DNA of 41,739 nucleotides from Nitrospirota bacterium (GTDB lineage: Bacteria > Nitrospirota > Thermodesulfovibrionia > Thermodesulfovibrionales > UBA1546). Below, one piece after another: positions 31,639 to 40,174 of the stretch. Below the pieces are notes generated by a model that was not told the DNA's origin, did not search any database, and saw nothing but the letters and a program-made list of their open reading frames with translations. Position numbers and translations under genes: made by a program. The DNA lies in the NCBI GenBank assembly GCA_016195565.1, contig JACPZK010000016.1, forward strand, positions 1 through 41,739. Direction: 5' to 3'. How positions within the stretch are numbered: the first letter of the stretch is position 1; the number at the start of each line of letters is the position of its first letter.

Positions 31639-31998
31639 ATGGCAACTTTAACCATAGGATGTTTTCCCGGAGTTGTGGGCAATATGAGTTATGACTTTGT
31701 CGTAAAACTTGCAGATGCAGCAGTTAATAAAGGACATAAAGTGAATATCTGGTTTTCAGGCAATGCTACCGGGTCTGTCAAGTCTCACCAGAAACACTTA
31801 AAAGACTATCCAACAGGTGAGAAGCATTTAAAGGCGCTTATTGAAAAGGGTGTTGAGATATGCACATGCGAAGCATGCACAGTGGCAAGGGGCATTCAGA
31901 AAACTGAAAGCATAGAAAAGGTGCAGTGGAATGCCATGCACTGGTATCTTGCAAAAATACACGCCTCGGACAGAGTGCTTCAGATAGGAGGGGAATAA
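31639..31998 (+). CDS. tusD: TusD/DsrE-like sulfur carrier
   Basis: A 119-aa DsrE-superfamily protein. The segment GVEICTCEACTVARGI corresponds to the active-cysteine region of TusD/DsrE; the Cys eight residues before the RG glycine is the likely persulfide carrier, with a second Cys nearby. The ribosome site TAGGAGG is strong. Ten nt from tusB and 1 nt from the next gene, so one operon. Confidence 0.75.
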   Translation: MATLTIGCFPGVVGNMSYDFVVKLADAAVNKGHKVNIWFSGNATGSVKSHQKHLKDYPTGEKHLKALIEKGVEICTCEACTVARGIQKTESIEKVQWNAMHWYLAKIHASDRVLQIGGE

Positions 31999-31999
31999 G

Positions 32000-32410
32000 A
32001 TGGGTGATGTAAAACTTGCCTTTGTGGTTCAAAAACCTCATTATAAAGGTGAAACATCAAGGCTTGCGATAACACATGCAATATCTTATCAGACTGTTGA
32101 AATACTGCTTGAGGATGGCGATATAGTAACGCCGACGTTATGTTTTGTGGGTGAAGGCGTGCTTGGGCTTCAAAAGGGGCAGAAGGCAATGGACATGTAC
32201 GGAGTAACGAGCACGGAGACCCATCTTAAAAATTGTCTCCTTGTTGACCTTGATGTGCTTGTCTGCAAGGAAGACCTTGCTAAGTATGGCATTCCCGAGG
32301 ATATGATGCCTGATGCTGAAGAGATGGGCGCTGACAAGAAGATAAAGGTTGCTCCGTTTTCTGAGATACAGAAAGCGATGGAAGACGCAAAACACGTATT
32401 GTTCTTTTAA
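32000..32410 (+). CDS. tusC: TusC/DsrF-like sulfur relay protein
   Basis: A 136-aa DsrE/F-type protein. The N-terminal strand-helix VKLAFVVQKPHYKGETSRLAIT and the Cys-containing VDLDVLVCKEDLAKYGI fit the TusC/DsrF position. It is separated from the previous gene by one base, with AGGAGGGG inside its end. It probably forms a hexamer with the two preceding proteins. Confidence 0.65.
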   Translation: MGDVKLAFVVQKPHYKGETSRLAITHAISYQTVEILLEDGDIVTPTLCFVGEGVLGLQKGQKAMDMYGVTSTETHLKNCLLVDLDVLVCKEDLAKYGIPEDMMPDAEEMGADKKIKVAPFSEIQKAMEDAKHVLFF

Positions 32411-32428
32411 TAAAAAAGGAGGGTTACA

Positions 32429-32680
32429 ATGGGAGAATTAAGCAGTAAAACACCGGAACAGGTACTTGACGTAATGGGCAGGGTATGCCCTTATCCATTG
32501 GTGCTGGCAAAGAAGGCTGTGGAGAAGATGTCAAGCGGACAGATATTGAAAATACTCTGTGACGCGCCTGCGTCAGCGGAAGATTCCCTTCCAAAATGGT
32601 GCGAAAAGCAGGGGCATAAGTTTGAAGCAGTAAAGGACGATGCAAAAGGTACCTGGGATATTTATATCCAGAAGGGTTAG
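32429..32680 (+). CDS. tusA: TusA/SirA-family sulfur carrier
   Basis: An 83-aa TusA-family protein with the defining CPYP motif (in VMGRVCPYPLVLAKKAVE) on the first helix. The Cys accepts sulfane sulfur from a cysteine desulfurase and passes it to TusD/DsrE. A strong ribosome site (AAAAAGGAGGG) precedes the ATG. It is the last gene of the operon and is followed by a clear terminator. Confidence 0.88.
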   Translation: MGELSSKTPEQVLDVMGRVCPYPLVLAKKAVEKMSSGQILKILCDAPASAEDSLPKWCEKQGHKFEAVKDDAKGTWDIYIQKG

Positions 32681-32694
32681 GATTTTAGACGCAG

Positions 32695-32731
32695 AAAGGA
32701 TGAGACAGATAAGTGTCTCATCCTTTTTTTT
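32695..32731 (+). terminator. Rho-independent terminator after tusA
   Basis: Stem AAAGGATGAGACA (32695-32707) pairs with TGTCTCATCCTTT (32714-32726), followed by a T-run to 32731. Confidence 0.9.
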
Positions 32732-32818
32732 GAGATCCGGCCGTTGTGCCGCATAGCCTTTATTCGTTGAATTTTTTCACACCGCCGGCATTCCCCAAAA
32801 TACAATAAAATAAAATAT

Positions 32819-32847
32819 TTGGAAGTCTAATCCAACAGCAGTATAAT
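32819..32847 (+). promoter_or_regulatory. Promoter of the universal stress gene
   Basis: TTGGAA (32819-32824), a 17-bp spacer and consensus TATAAT (32842-32847). The ATG at 32854 is 6 nt beyond, so transcription is predicted to start at the start codon. Confidence 0.7.
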
Positions 32848-32853
32848 CTTTGT

Positions 32854-33690
32854 ATGTACAAGAAAATTCTCACCGCAGTGAATGAACACCTTAACTCGGA
32901 GGTTACTGCAAGGTATGCGATGAATCTTGCAAGGGTAAGCGGCGCAAGGCTTTATCTCTGCTTTGTCGCTGAGAAAGAAATGACGGCCCCTACAATTAAC
33001 AGGGCAAAGGAGGCGGTGGAGCGGATATTTCTCGAGGCAGAAAAAATCGGCATAGAGATAGAGGCTATAACAGAGACAGGAGACCCTGTAAGGAAGATAG
33101 GCGAACTTGTAAGGGGCGAGGGCATAGATATTGTCTTTGCCTCAACAAGGAAGGAAGATATTGAACGGAGGTTTTTTACAGGCACTGTCGCAAGACGCCT
33201 TTCTCTGAGTCTTTCCTGTTCAATGGCTATCGTCAGGGTGGTGCACACAGGCAGGATACGTCCGGGAGAAATACTCGTACCTCTCAAGGCACGGATTGAC
33301 CGTGTTGAAGAAAGGGCATATTTTACGGCAAAGATCGCGCAGGCATTCGGCTCAAAAGTTTTTATATTTCACTCTCCGGAAGCAGTATCAAAATTTTTTC
33401 ATGGAGAAATTCATCTGACGCCGATTGAATGGGAAGAGAAACTTCCCAAAGACATATCAGATTTCATGGAGCATATGAGGAGATACAGGATTGCCCATGC
33501 GGGGAAGTCTGTTCCCGGAAGCATAGGCAGGATGATTACGATAGAGGCATTCTCTAAGAGGCATGACCTTATAATAATGGGCGCCAGCCAGAGGAGCATG
33601 CTGAGTTCTATATTAAGAGGAAATCCTGTTGAGGAAGTGCTGAGAAATACTCCCTGTGACCTTATAATTTTAAAGCCAAGACGTGAATAG
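32854..33690 (+). CDS. Tandem universal stress protein
   Basis: A 278-aa cytoplasmic protein made of two Usp domains (about residues 1-130 and 140-278). Each domain begins with the alpha/beta strand (KKILTAVNEH; GEILVPLKARI). The second ends with the ATP-binding-type motif IIMGASQRSMLSSILRGNPVEEVLRNTPCDLIILK. Usp proteins act in stress survival, often binding ATP. A consensus promoter with TATAAT lies 6 nt before the ATG and there is no Shine-Dalgarno, so it is a strong leaderless candidate. Confidence 0.85.
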   Translation: MYKKILTAVNEHLNSEVTARYAMNLARVSGARLYLCFVAEKEMTAPTINRAKEAVERIFLEAEKIGIEIEAITETGDPVRKIGELVRGEGIDIVFASTRKEDIERRFFTGTVARRLSLSLSCSMAIVRVVHTGRIRPGEILVPLKARIDRVEERAYFTAKIAQAFGSKVFIFHSPEAVSKFFHGEIHLTPIEWEEKLPKDISDFMEHMRRYRIAHAGKSVPGSIGRMITIEAFSKRHDLIIMGASQRSMLSSILRGNPVEEVLRNTPCDLIILKPRRE

Positions 33691-33720
33691 AAGTATATTT
33701 TACGAGGGCGTTGCAAACTC

Positions 33721-33797
33721 TGTCATGCTGGCTTGTCCAGCATCTTTCTTTACGATTCCAAACAAGTCGGAAAGATTCCCGACAAGCGGGAATGACA
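33721..33797. repeat. Dispersed palindromic repeat (TGTCATTCC type), copy 4
   Basis: Starts TGTCATGCTGGCTTGTCCAG and ends AAGCGGGAATGACA, and shares GAAAGATTCCCGAC with the copy at 22587. A further partial element, ATTGCCACGCCTTTGGCTC then GCAATGACA (33842-33869), follows before the ATPase gene. Confidence 0.75.
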
Positions 33798-33884
33798 GTG
33801 AATGCGCGATTATTTTTTTGACGCTGAGTATAAAAGACAAGATTGCCACGCCTTTGGCTCGCAATGACAGAACTAAAATAGTTT

Positions 33885-36545
33885 ATGAAAATACATAATC
33901 TCACAAGAGAAGAAGTCTTACTCACACTTGTTACGTCAGAGAACGGGCTTTCAGAAGAGGAGGCAAAAAGGCGGCTTTCCGAGTTCGGCTTTAACGAGAT
34001 AAAAGAGGCAAAGAAAAAACCTCTCTATATCAAATTCTTTAAACAGTTCACTCATTTTTTAGCGATACTCCTCTGGGCCGCAGCCTTTATGTCATTTTTG
34101 TCTGAATACTTCCATCCGGGCGAGGGCATGCTCACCCTCGGCATAGCAATAATAGCCGTCATATTCATTAATGCAGTGTTCACCTTTATTCAGGAATACC
34201 GCGCTGAAAAGGCGCTTGAAGAATTAAAAAAACTACTTCCATTTTATGTGAAGGTTTTAAGAGACGGGAAAGAAAAAGAAATCTATGCGCGTGATGTTGT
34301 CCACGGCGACGTCCTCCTGCTTTCAGAGGGCGATAAAGTCCCTGCGGACGCAAGGCTCATAGAGACTTCAGGGTTGAGAGTGAATAACGCTCCTCTTACG
34401 GGTGAGTCAGAGCCGATGCTGAGAAGGCATGAGGCATATGAGGGAGAGTTTATCGAGAGCCATAATATTGTCTTTGCAGGCACGGCAGTTGTGAGCGGTT
34501 CAGGAAGGGCGGTCTCATTTGCAACGGGAATGCAGACAGAGTTCGGGCGCATAGCGCATCTGACAGGCGCTGTAGAGGCAGGTCTCAGCCCTCTTCAAAA
34601 AGAAATTGTTAAGGCTACAAGAGTCATTGCCGTAATAGCTGCTGTGGTTGGAGTGTTCTTTTTTTTACTTGGGTTTTTAATGGGCAGGACTTTTTGGCAC
34701 AACTTCATTTTCGCCATAGGAGTAATCGTAGCTCTTGTGCCGGAAGGAATGCTTCCTACTGTAACGCTCGCCCTTGCAATGGGAAGCCAGAGGATGGCGA
34801 AGAGAAAGGCATTAATCAGAACCCTGACTTCTGTTGAAACGCTCGGCTCTGTAACCGTGATATGCACAGATAAGACAGGCACGCTCACTCAGAATAAGAT
34901 GGCTGCAACAAAGGTATGGACTATAGACGGGGAAGAAAAGACACGGGAGAGCTTGCTGAGAACAGCGTATCTCTGCAACAACGCACGTTTTATTGAAGGA
35001 CAATACAGCGGCGATCCGACAGAAGCAGCATTGCTTAAGGCTGCAAGAGAGACAATAGGAGATTTTAAAGGCGAACGCATAGCGGAGATACCTTTTGACT
35101 CCGAGAGGAAGATGATGACTACTCTAAATATAGTTGAAGGCAGGATGTTTGCTTTTTCAAAGGGCGCGATGGAAAGTGTCCTTCCCTTATGCAGCCATCT
35201 GCTGATTGATGGAAAAGAGGCCCTGATGGATGAAACGATAAGGAGAAGAATCAACGATGAATATCATTCCATGATGGATAGGGGGCTGAGGGTGCTTGCC
35301 TTTGCATACAAAGAGATTAAGGAAAATTCAAAATTTAAAATTCAAAATTTAAAACTGGAAAGTGAAAAGTTAGAGAACCCCGAACTCGAAAGTGATATGG
35401 TCTTTGCCGGATTAGCAGGGCTTGAAGACCCTCCAAGGCCGGAGGTGCCGGAGGCAATCAGAAAATGTCATGAAGCAGGGATAAAGGTAATAATGATTAC
35501 AGGAGACGCAAGCAGGACTGCGGTTGCAATCGCAAAAGAGATAGAACTTGTTAGAGGGAATCCCGTTGTTATTGAAGGGCCTGAGTTTATCCTGATGAGT
35601 GATAAGGAATTGAGGGAGAAACTTTCAGGAAAAGAGGTTATATTTGCACGGATGACGCCCAAGCACAAGATGAGGGTTGTATCAGTATTACAGGAAGAAG
35701 GCGAGGTTGTAGCTGTGACAGGTGACGGCGTTAATGATGCGCCGGCGCTTAAAAAAGCTGATATTGGAATAGCGATGGGAATCTCCGGCACTGACGTTGC
35801 AAAGGAGGCGTCTGATATGGTTCTGCTTGATGACAATTTTGCAACCATCGTGAATGCTGTTGAAGAGGGGAGAACAGTTTATGGGAATGTAAGGAAATTC
35901 ATCACATACTTCTTTACATCAAATGTAGCAGAACTCGTTCCTTATATAGTTTATATGCTTTTCAGGGTTCCCCTGCCGCTTACAATAATGCAGATACTTG
36001 CCGTTGATCTCGGGACAGATTTGCTTCCCGGCCTTGCCCTCGGCGCTGAAAAACCGACAAAAGAAATTATGAAACAAAAACCGAGAAGTCCAAAGGATAG
36101 TCTCCTCAATGCAAGAGTTTTGCGCCTCGCATTTTTATTCCTCGGACCAATCGAAGCAGTTGCGGGTTTGTTTGGCTTTTTTTATGTGCTGAAATTAAGT
36201 GGATGGCAAGGGGAAATGCTGCCTGCAAACAATATGCTGTACATGCAGGCAACGACTGCCTGCCTTACAGGAATCGTTGTTGCACAGATAGCCAACGTAT
36301 TTGCCTGCCGTTCATCCAGCGAGTCCGTGTTCAGCATCGGATTTTTCTCGAACAAACTGATATTCGCAGGAATAGCGTTTGAAATCGCCTTGCAAATATT
36401 TATCGTCTATCATCCGTTGGGGAATAAGATATTTGCGACCTCTCCAGTTGCAGCGCAAATGTGGCTTATTCTAATACCATTCGCGGTATTACTCTTTGCA
36501 GCGGAGGAGCTGAGGAAGTTTATGGCGCGATATCGGTTGAGGTAA
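33885..36545 (+). CDS. P-type cation-transporting ATPase (type II)
   Basis: An 886-aa P2-type ATPase. The phosphorylated aspartate is D329 in CTDKTGTLT; the actuator loop has TGES, and the hinge is VTGDGVNDAPALKKADIG. The TM4 motif VPEGMLPTVTLALA and TM6 motif AVDLGTDLLPGLALGAE resemble the type IIC (Na/K) group as much as the Ca2+ pumps. The ion therefore stays open. The K+ transporter KimA downstream makes monovalent cation balance plausible. TAAAAT sits 5 nt before the ATG with no Shine-Dalgarno (possible leaderless). An in-frame repeat insertion of about 24 residues lies in the nucleotide-binding domain. Confidence 0.88.
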   Translation: MKIHNLTREEVLLTLVTSENGLSEEEAKRRLSEFGFNEIKEAKKKPLYIKFFKQFTHFLAILLWAAAFMSFLSEYFHPGEGMLTLGIAIIAVIFINAVFTFIQEYRAEKALEELKKLLPFYVKVLRDGKEKEIYARDVVHGDVLLLSEGDKVPADARLIETSGLRVNNAPLTGESEPMLRRHEAYEGEFIESHNIVFAGTAVVSGSGRAVSFATGMQTEFGRIAHLTGAVEAGLSPLQKEIVKATRVIAVIAAVVGVFFFLLGFLMGRTFWHNFIFAIGVIVALVPEGMLPTVTLALAMGSQRMAKRKALIRTLTSVETLGSVTVICTDKTGTLTQNKMAATKVWTIDGEEKTRESLLRTAYLCNNARFIEGQYSGDPTEAALLKAARETIGDFKGERIAEIPFDSERKMMTTLNIVEGRMFAFSKGAMESVLPLCSHLLIDGKEALMDETIRRRINDEYHSMMDRGLRVLAFAYKEIKENSKFKIQNLKLESEKLENPELESDMVFAGLAGLEDPPRPEVPEAIRKCHEAGIKVIMITGDASRTAVAIAKEIELVRGNPVVIEGPEFILMSDKELREKLSGKEVIFARMTPKHKMRVVSVLQEEGEVVAVTGDGVNDAPALKKADIGIAMGISGTDVAKEASDMVLLDDNFATIVNAVEEGRTVYGNVRKFITYFFTSNVAELVPYIVYMLFRVPLPLTIMQILAVDLGTDLLPGLALGAEKPTKEIMKQKPRSPKDSLLNARVLRLAFLFLGPIEAVAGLFGFFYVLKLSGWQGEMLPANNMLYMQATTACLTGIVVAQIANVFACRSSSESVFSIGFFSNKLIFAGIAFEIALQIFIVYHPLGNKIFATSPVAAQMWLILIPFAVLLFAAEELRKFMARYRLR
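35323..35396 (+). repeat. In-frame low-complexity insertion in P-type ATPase
   Basis: AATTCAAAATTTAAAA-type repeats followed by CTGGAAAGTGAAAAGTTAGA and CCCGAACTCGAAAGTG. It encodes SKFKIQNLKLESEKLENPE within the nucleotide-binding domain between family-like segments. The frame is intact. Confidence 0.7.
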
Positions 36546-36554
36546 TTCTGACTA

Positions 36555-36583
36555 TTGACAATTCACAGTGGAAGGAGTAGATT
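36555..36583 (+). promoter_or_regulatory. Promoter of the riboswitch-kimA transcript
   Basis: TTGACA (36555-36560), a 17-bp spacer and TAGATT (36578-36583). The start predicted near 36590 lies just before the riboswitch. Confidence 0.6.
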
Positions 36584-36591
36584 AAAATCAA

Positions 36592-36738
36592 ATAGCAGCC
36601 GAAGTCCATTCAAAGAATGGACGCGGGGGACCCAATTAATGGGGCGTATTTCCCGGTAACATCGGGAATAGGGAACTTCCAGTCCCGAGCCCGTCAGCTA
36701 ACCTCGCAGGCGTTTGGAAGGGCAAAGGTTAGAAAAGA
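36592..36738 (+). promoter_or_regulatory. ydaO-type c-di-AMP riboswitch
   Basis: The conserved blocks of the ydaO/yuaA riboswitch appear in order: GCCGAAGTCC, GCGGGGGACCCAATTAATGG, GGGCG, AGGGAACTTCC, and GAGCCCGTCAGCTAACC followed by TCGCAGGCG and GGAAGGG. These RNAs bind c-di-AMP, and high ligand turns the gene off. A terminator stem directly follows as the expression platform. The downstream gene encodes a KimA-like potassium transporter, the classical target of this class. Confidence 0.92.
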
Positions 36739-36740
36739 AG

Positions 36741-36762
36741 ACCGCCGCCCGGCGGTTTTTTA
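36741..36762 (+). terminator. Riboswitch-controlled terminator before kimA
   Basis: GC-rich hairpin ACCGCCG (36741-36747) with GGCGGT (36751-36756), followed by a T-run. It lies between the c-di-AMP aptamer and the ribosome site of kimA, as expected for transcription attenuation. Confidence 0.85.
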
Positions 36763-36795
36763 TTTCCCTCCTTAGCGCCCATCAGAGGAGGAGAT

Positions 36796-38610
36796 ATGTC
36801 TATCAAGAGTTTTCTCATAGGCAACCCTATTGAAACTATGAAGGAGAAATACGAGCGCCTTTCAAAAACAATGGGGCTTGCTGTTTTTTCATCGGACGCC
36901 CTTTCATCAGTTGCATACGGAACAGAGGAAATACTTTTTGCACTAATCCTTGGCGGGACTGCGCTGCTCTATCTGTCCGTGCCTATTGCCATTGGTATAG
37001 TTATATTGATTGCAATTGTGGCCACATCTTATTTCCAGACTATTCATGCATATCCATCAGGCGGAGGCGCATATATAGTTGCGAAAGAGAACCTCGGCAC
37101 ATATCCGGGGCTTGTGGCAGGCGCAGCGCTGCTTATTGATTATGTTCTAACAGTTGCCGTTAGTGTTTCAGCCGGCATAGCAGCCATTACATCGGCATTT
37201 CCGGATACACGGAGTTATACAATTACAATGTGCCTTCTTGCCATAATCTTCATTATGGTAATCAACTTAAGAGGCGTCAGAGAGTCAGGAAGGATATTTT
37301 CGTTTCCGGTATATCTTTTTATTGGAAGCCTGCTTCTTTTGATCGCAGCCAGTTTTACAAAATCGTTCTCAGAGTCTCACCAGGTTTTAACAGGACACCT
37401 TGCAGCAACCTCAAATGTTCTGCCGATATTTATCATATTGAGGGCATTTGCTTCAGGTTGTGCAACGCTTACAGGGATTGAGGCTGTATCAAACGGCGTC
37501 AGAGCCTTCAAGGCCCCTGAAGCAAGAAATGCAGGCCTCACACTCACATGGATGGCAATAATACTCGGCGTGCTCACAATAGGGATAGCTTTTTTTGCAA
37601 ACCATTACGGGATACTTCCTAATGAAAATGAGACCGTTCTTTCCCAGCTTGCAAGGACAGTGTTTTCAAAGGGGATTATCTACTACACGATCCAGTTTGC
37701 AACTGCCTTGATACTTATACTCGCAGCAAATACCTCATTTGCAGATTTTCCGAGACTGTCCTCTATCATGGCAAATGACCGTTACCTGCCGAGGCAGTTA
37801 AGCAACCGTGGTGACAGGCTTGTGTTTTCAAACGGCATACTTCTGCTCGGCTTTTTCTCAATTCTGCTTATAGTGCTTTTCAAGGGCGATACGCATTCTC
37901 TTATTCCACTTTACGCCGTAGGTGTCTTCACGGCATTCACACTTTCACAGGCAGGAATGGTCAGGCACTGGCTCAGTTACAAAGGAGCCGGTTGGCGCAA
38001 GGGAATCTTCATAAACGGGATAGGCACTATTACAACAGCAGTCGTTCTCATTATCATCGCAACCGAAAAGTTTACTCATGGCGCATGGATTGTGCTCATA
38101 GCAATACCCGGCCTTGTGTTTCTGACACAGAAGATACATCAACATTACCTCTCGGTCGCAGACCAGCTCTCTGTCGAGCAATGCCTGCCGGATTTGAAGG
38201 AATTCAAACACCATTCTGTAATCATCCCTGTTTCAGGGGTTCAGCAGGCGGTGCTCAGCGCAATACGATATGGAAAAGCATTGTCTGATGATGTAGTTGC
38301 ATTATATGTATGCCTTGATGAGATGGAAACAGCAAGGATAAAACAAAGATGGGACAGGCATTGCATGGGCGTTCCTCTTCTAATATTTGATTCTCAGTAT
38401 CGCTCCATAACGCAGCCGCTCATAGAATATATAGACGAGGTGCAGAATGCATATAAGGATGGCGTAATTACAGTCGTTCTCCCGGAGTTTGTTCCGTCAA
38501 AATGGTGGCATCATCTCCTGCATAACCAGACGGCTCTATTCATAAAAGGAATTCTGCTGTTTAAGAAGGGAGTAGTATCCACAAGCGTTCCGTTCCATCT
38601 GAAGACATGA
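36796..38610 (+). CDS. kimA: KimA-like potassium transporter (APC superfamily)
   Basis: A 604-aa membrane protein with about 12 membrane segments and a cytoplasmic C-terminal domain (about residues 460-604), the length and layout of Bacillus KimA (YdaO). The N terminus MSIKSFLIGNP, LSSDALSSVAYGTEEILFALI and AYPSGGGAYIVAKENLG are characteristic. It imports K+ with high affinity; c-di-AMP represses it through the upstream riboswitch and often inhibits the protein too. A ribosome site (AGAGGAGGAGA) precedes the ATG, 34 nt past the terminator. Confidence 0.9.
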   Translation: MSIKSFLIGNPIETMKEKYERLSKTMGLAVFSSDALSSVAYGTEEILFALILGGTALLYLSVPIAIGIVILIAIVATSYFQTIHAYPSGGGAYIVAKENLGTYPGLVAGAALLIDYVLTVAVSVSAGIAAITSAFPDTRSYTITMCLLAIIFIMVINLRGVRESGRIFSFPVYLFIGSLLLLIAASFTKSFSESHQVLTGHLAATSNVLPIFIILRAFASGCATLTGIEAVSNGVRAFKAPEARNAGLTLTWMAIILGVLTIGIAFFANHYGILPNENETVLSQLARTVFSKGIIYYTIQFATALILILAANTSFADFPRLSSIMANDRYLPRQLSNRGDRLVFSNGILLLGFFSILLIVLFKGDTHSLIPLYAVGVFTAFTLSQAGMVRHWLSYKGAGWRKGIFINGIGTITTAVVLIIIATEKFTHGAWIVLIAIPGLVFLTQKIHQHYLSVADQLSVEQCLPDLKEFKHHSVIIPVSGVQQAVLSAIRYGKALSDDVVALYVCLDEMETARIKQRWDRHCMGVPLLIFDSQYRSITQPLIEYIDEVQNAYKDGVITVVLPEFVPSKWWHHLLHNQTALFIKGILLFKKGVVSTSVPFHLKT

Positions 38611-38624
38611 GCGCTTCTCTCTCC

Positions 38625-38654
38625 TTGACTTGCCTGAGAGGCAATCATTATACT
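38625..38654 (+). promoter_or_regulatory. Promoter of lysS
   Basis: TTGACT (38625-38630), an 18-bp spacer and TATACT (38649-38654), leaving a leader of about 25 nt with AGGGGA before the ATG. Confidence 0.6.
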
Positions 38655-38685
38655 TTTAACTTAAACATAAAATTTTATAGGGGAA

Positions 38686-40164
38686 ATGATGGAAGAGATA
38701 AACGAACTTATAGAGCAACGGATTAAAAAGCTTGATGAACTCAAGGCTTTGGGCGTAGAGCCTTTTGGCGGCAGTTTTGATATAAAGGACTACGCTGAGG
38801 ATTTAATTAATAAGCACAGTTCTACAACCAAAGAGGAACTGGAGGCGTCCCCTGTCCAGTGCGTAATAGCCGGAAGAATAATCATGATGCGTGATTTTGG
38901 GAAGGCTGCATTTGCGCATGTGCAGGATTCAACTGCAAGGATTCAGGTCTATTTTAGAAAGGACATTCTGAATGAAAAATACGGCGTCGTTAAAAAACTG
39001 GATATCGGAGACATCGTCGGGATAAGCGGGAAACTTTTCAGGACAAAGACGAATGAACTCACAATAGAGGTTGATGATTTTAAATTTCTCACAAAATCAC
39101 TGCGGCCTTTACCTGAGAAGTGGCACGGCCTTAAAGACATAGAGACGCGGTACAGGCAGAGGTATGTTGATCTCATTGTCAATCCGGAAGTTAAAGAAAC
39201 ATTCAAGAAAAGAAGCTCAATCGTAAAGGCTGTGAGGGATTTCCTTGAGACAAAGGGTTTTATTGAAGTAGAGACTCCTATGATGCACCAGATACCGGGA
39301 GGTGCGGCTGCGAGGCCTTTCAAAACACATCACAATGCGCTTGATATGGAACTATATCTCAGGATTGCTCCGGAGCTTTATCTCAAGAGACTGCTTGTCG
39401 GAGGATATGAAAAAGTTTATGAACTTAACAAAAATTTCAGGAATGAAGGTATCTCAACAAAACATAACCCTGAATTTTCAATGCTTGAATTTTATATCGC
39501 ATACAAAGACTACAATTATCTCATGTCTCTGACAGAAGAGCTTATATCTTATGTGACAGAGAAGACACTGGGGACTTTGAAGGTTCCATTTGGAGATGAA
39601 GAGATAGATTTTACCCCTCCATGGCCCATGATACCTTTTCTTGATTCGCTGACTCAAAAAGGCGTACCCGCAGACAGTCTGAATGATATTGACAAGGCAG
39701 CAGCATGGGCCAAGGCAAATAAAATTGAGATAGGCAAAGGCGCCTCGATTGGAAAGGTTCTCGATGAGATTTTCAAAGAAAAAGTTGAGCCGTATCTTAC
39801 GCAGCCGACATTCATAATTGATTATCCAGTTGAGCTCTCACCTCTGGCTAAGAGGAAAAAAGACAGCCCTGAACTTGTAGAGAGGTTTGAACTCTTTGTT
39901 GCGGCGAGGGAGATTGCCAATGCATTCTCAGAACTCAACGACCCTATGGACCAAAGGGAGAGATTCCAGAGGCAGGTGGAGGCAAAGGAAAAGGGAGACG
40001 AGGAGACCATGTGGATGGACGAGGATTTTATCCGAGCCCTTGAACACGGAATGCCTCCGGCAGCAGGCGAGGGCATAGGAATTGACAGGCTTGTTATGCT
40101 GCTTACAAATGCACAGTCAATAAGGGATGTAATCCTTTTCCCGCAGTTAAAGCCAGAGGCGTAA
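38686..40164 (+). CDS. lysS: Lysyl-tRNA synthetase, class II
   Basis: A 492-aa class II LysRS. The N-terminal OB-fold anticodon-binding domain (about 50-150) is followed by the catalytic domain. Motif 2 is FRNEGISTKHNPEFSMLE and motif 3 GIGIDRLVMLL. The RYRQRYVDLIVNPEV start of the catalytic core is typical of the bacterial enzyme. It charges tRNA-Lys. A second ATG at 38689 could also serve; GGGGAAATGATGG makes the choice uncertain by one codon. Confidence 0.97.
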   Translation: MMEEINELIEQRIKKLDELKALGVEPFGGSFDIKDYAEDLINKHSSTTKEELEASPVQCVIAGRIIMMRDFGKAAFAHVQDSTARIQVYFRKDILNEKYGVVKKLDIGDIVGISGKLFRTKTNELTIEVDDFKFLTKSLRPLPEKWHGLKDIETRYRQRYVDLIVNPEVKETFKKRSSIVKAVRDFLETKGFIEVETPMMHQIPGGAAARPFKTHHNALDMELYLRIAPELYLKRLLVGGYEKVYELNKNFRNEGISTKHNPEFSMLEFYIAYKDYNYLMSLTEELISYVTEKTLGTLKVPFGDEEIDFTPPWPMIPFLDSLTQKGVPADSLNDIDKAAAWAKANKIEIGKGASIGKVLDEIFKEKVEPYLTQPTFIIDYPVELSPLAKRKKDSPELVERFELFVAAREIANAFSELNDPMDQRERFQRQVEAKEKGDEETMWMDEDFIRALEHGMPPAAGEGIGIDRLVMLLTNAQSIRDVILFPQLKPEA

Positions 40165-40174
40165 AGAGCCTGCC

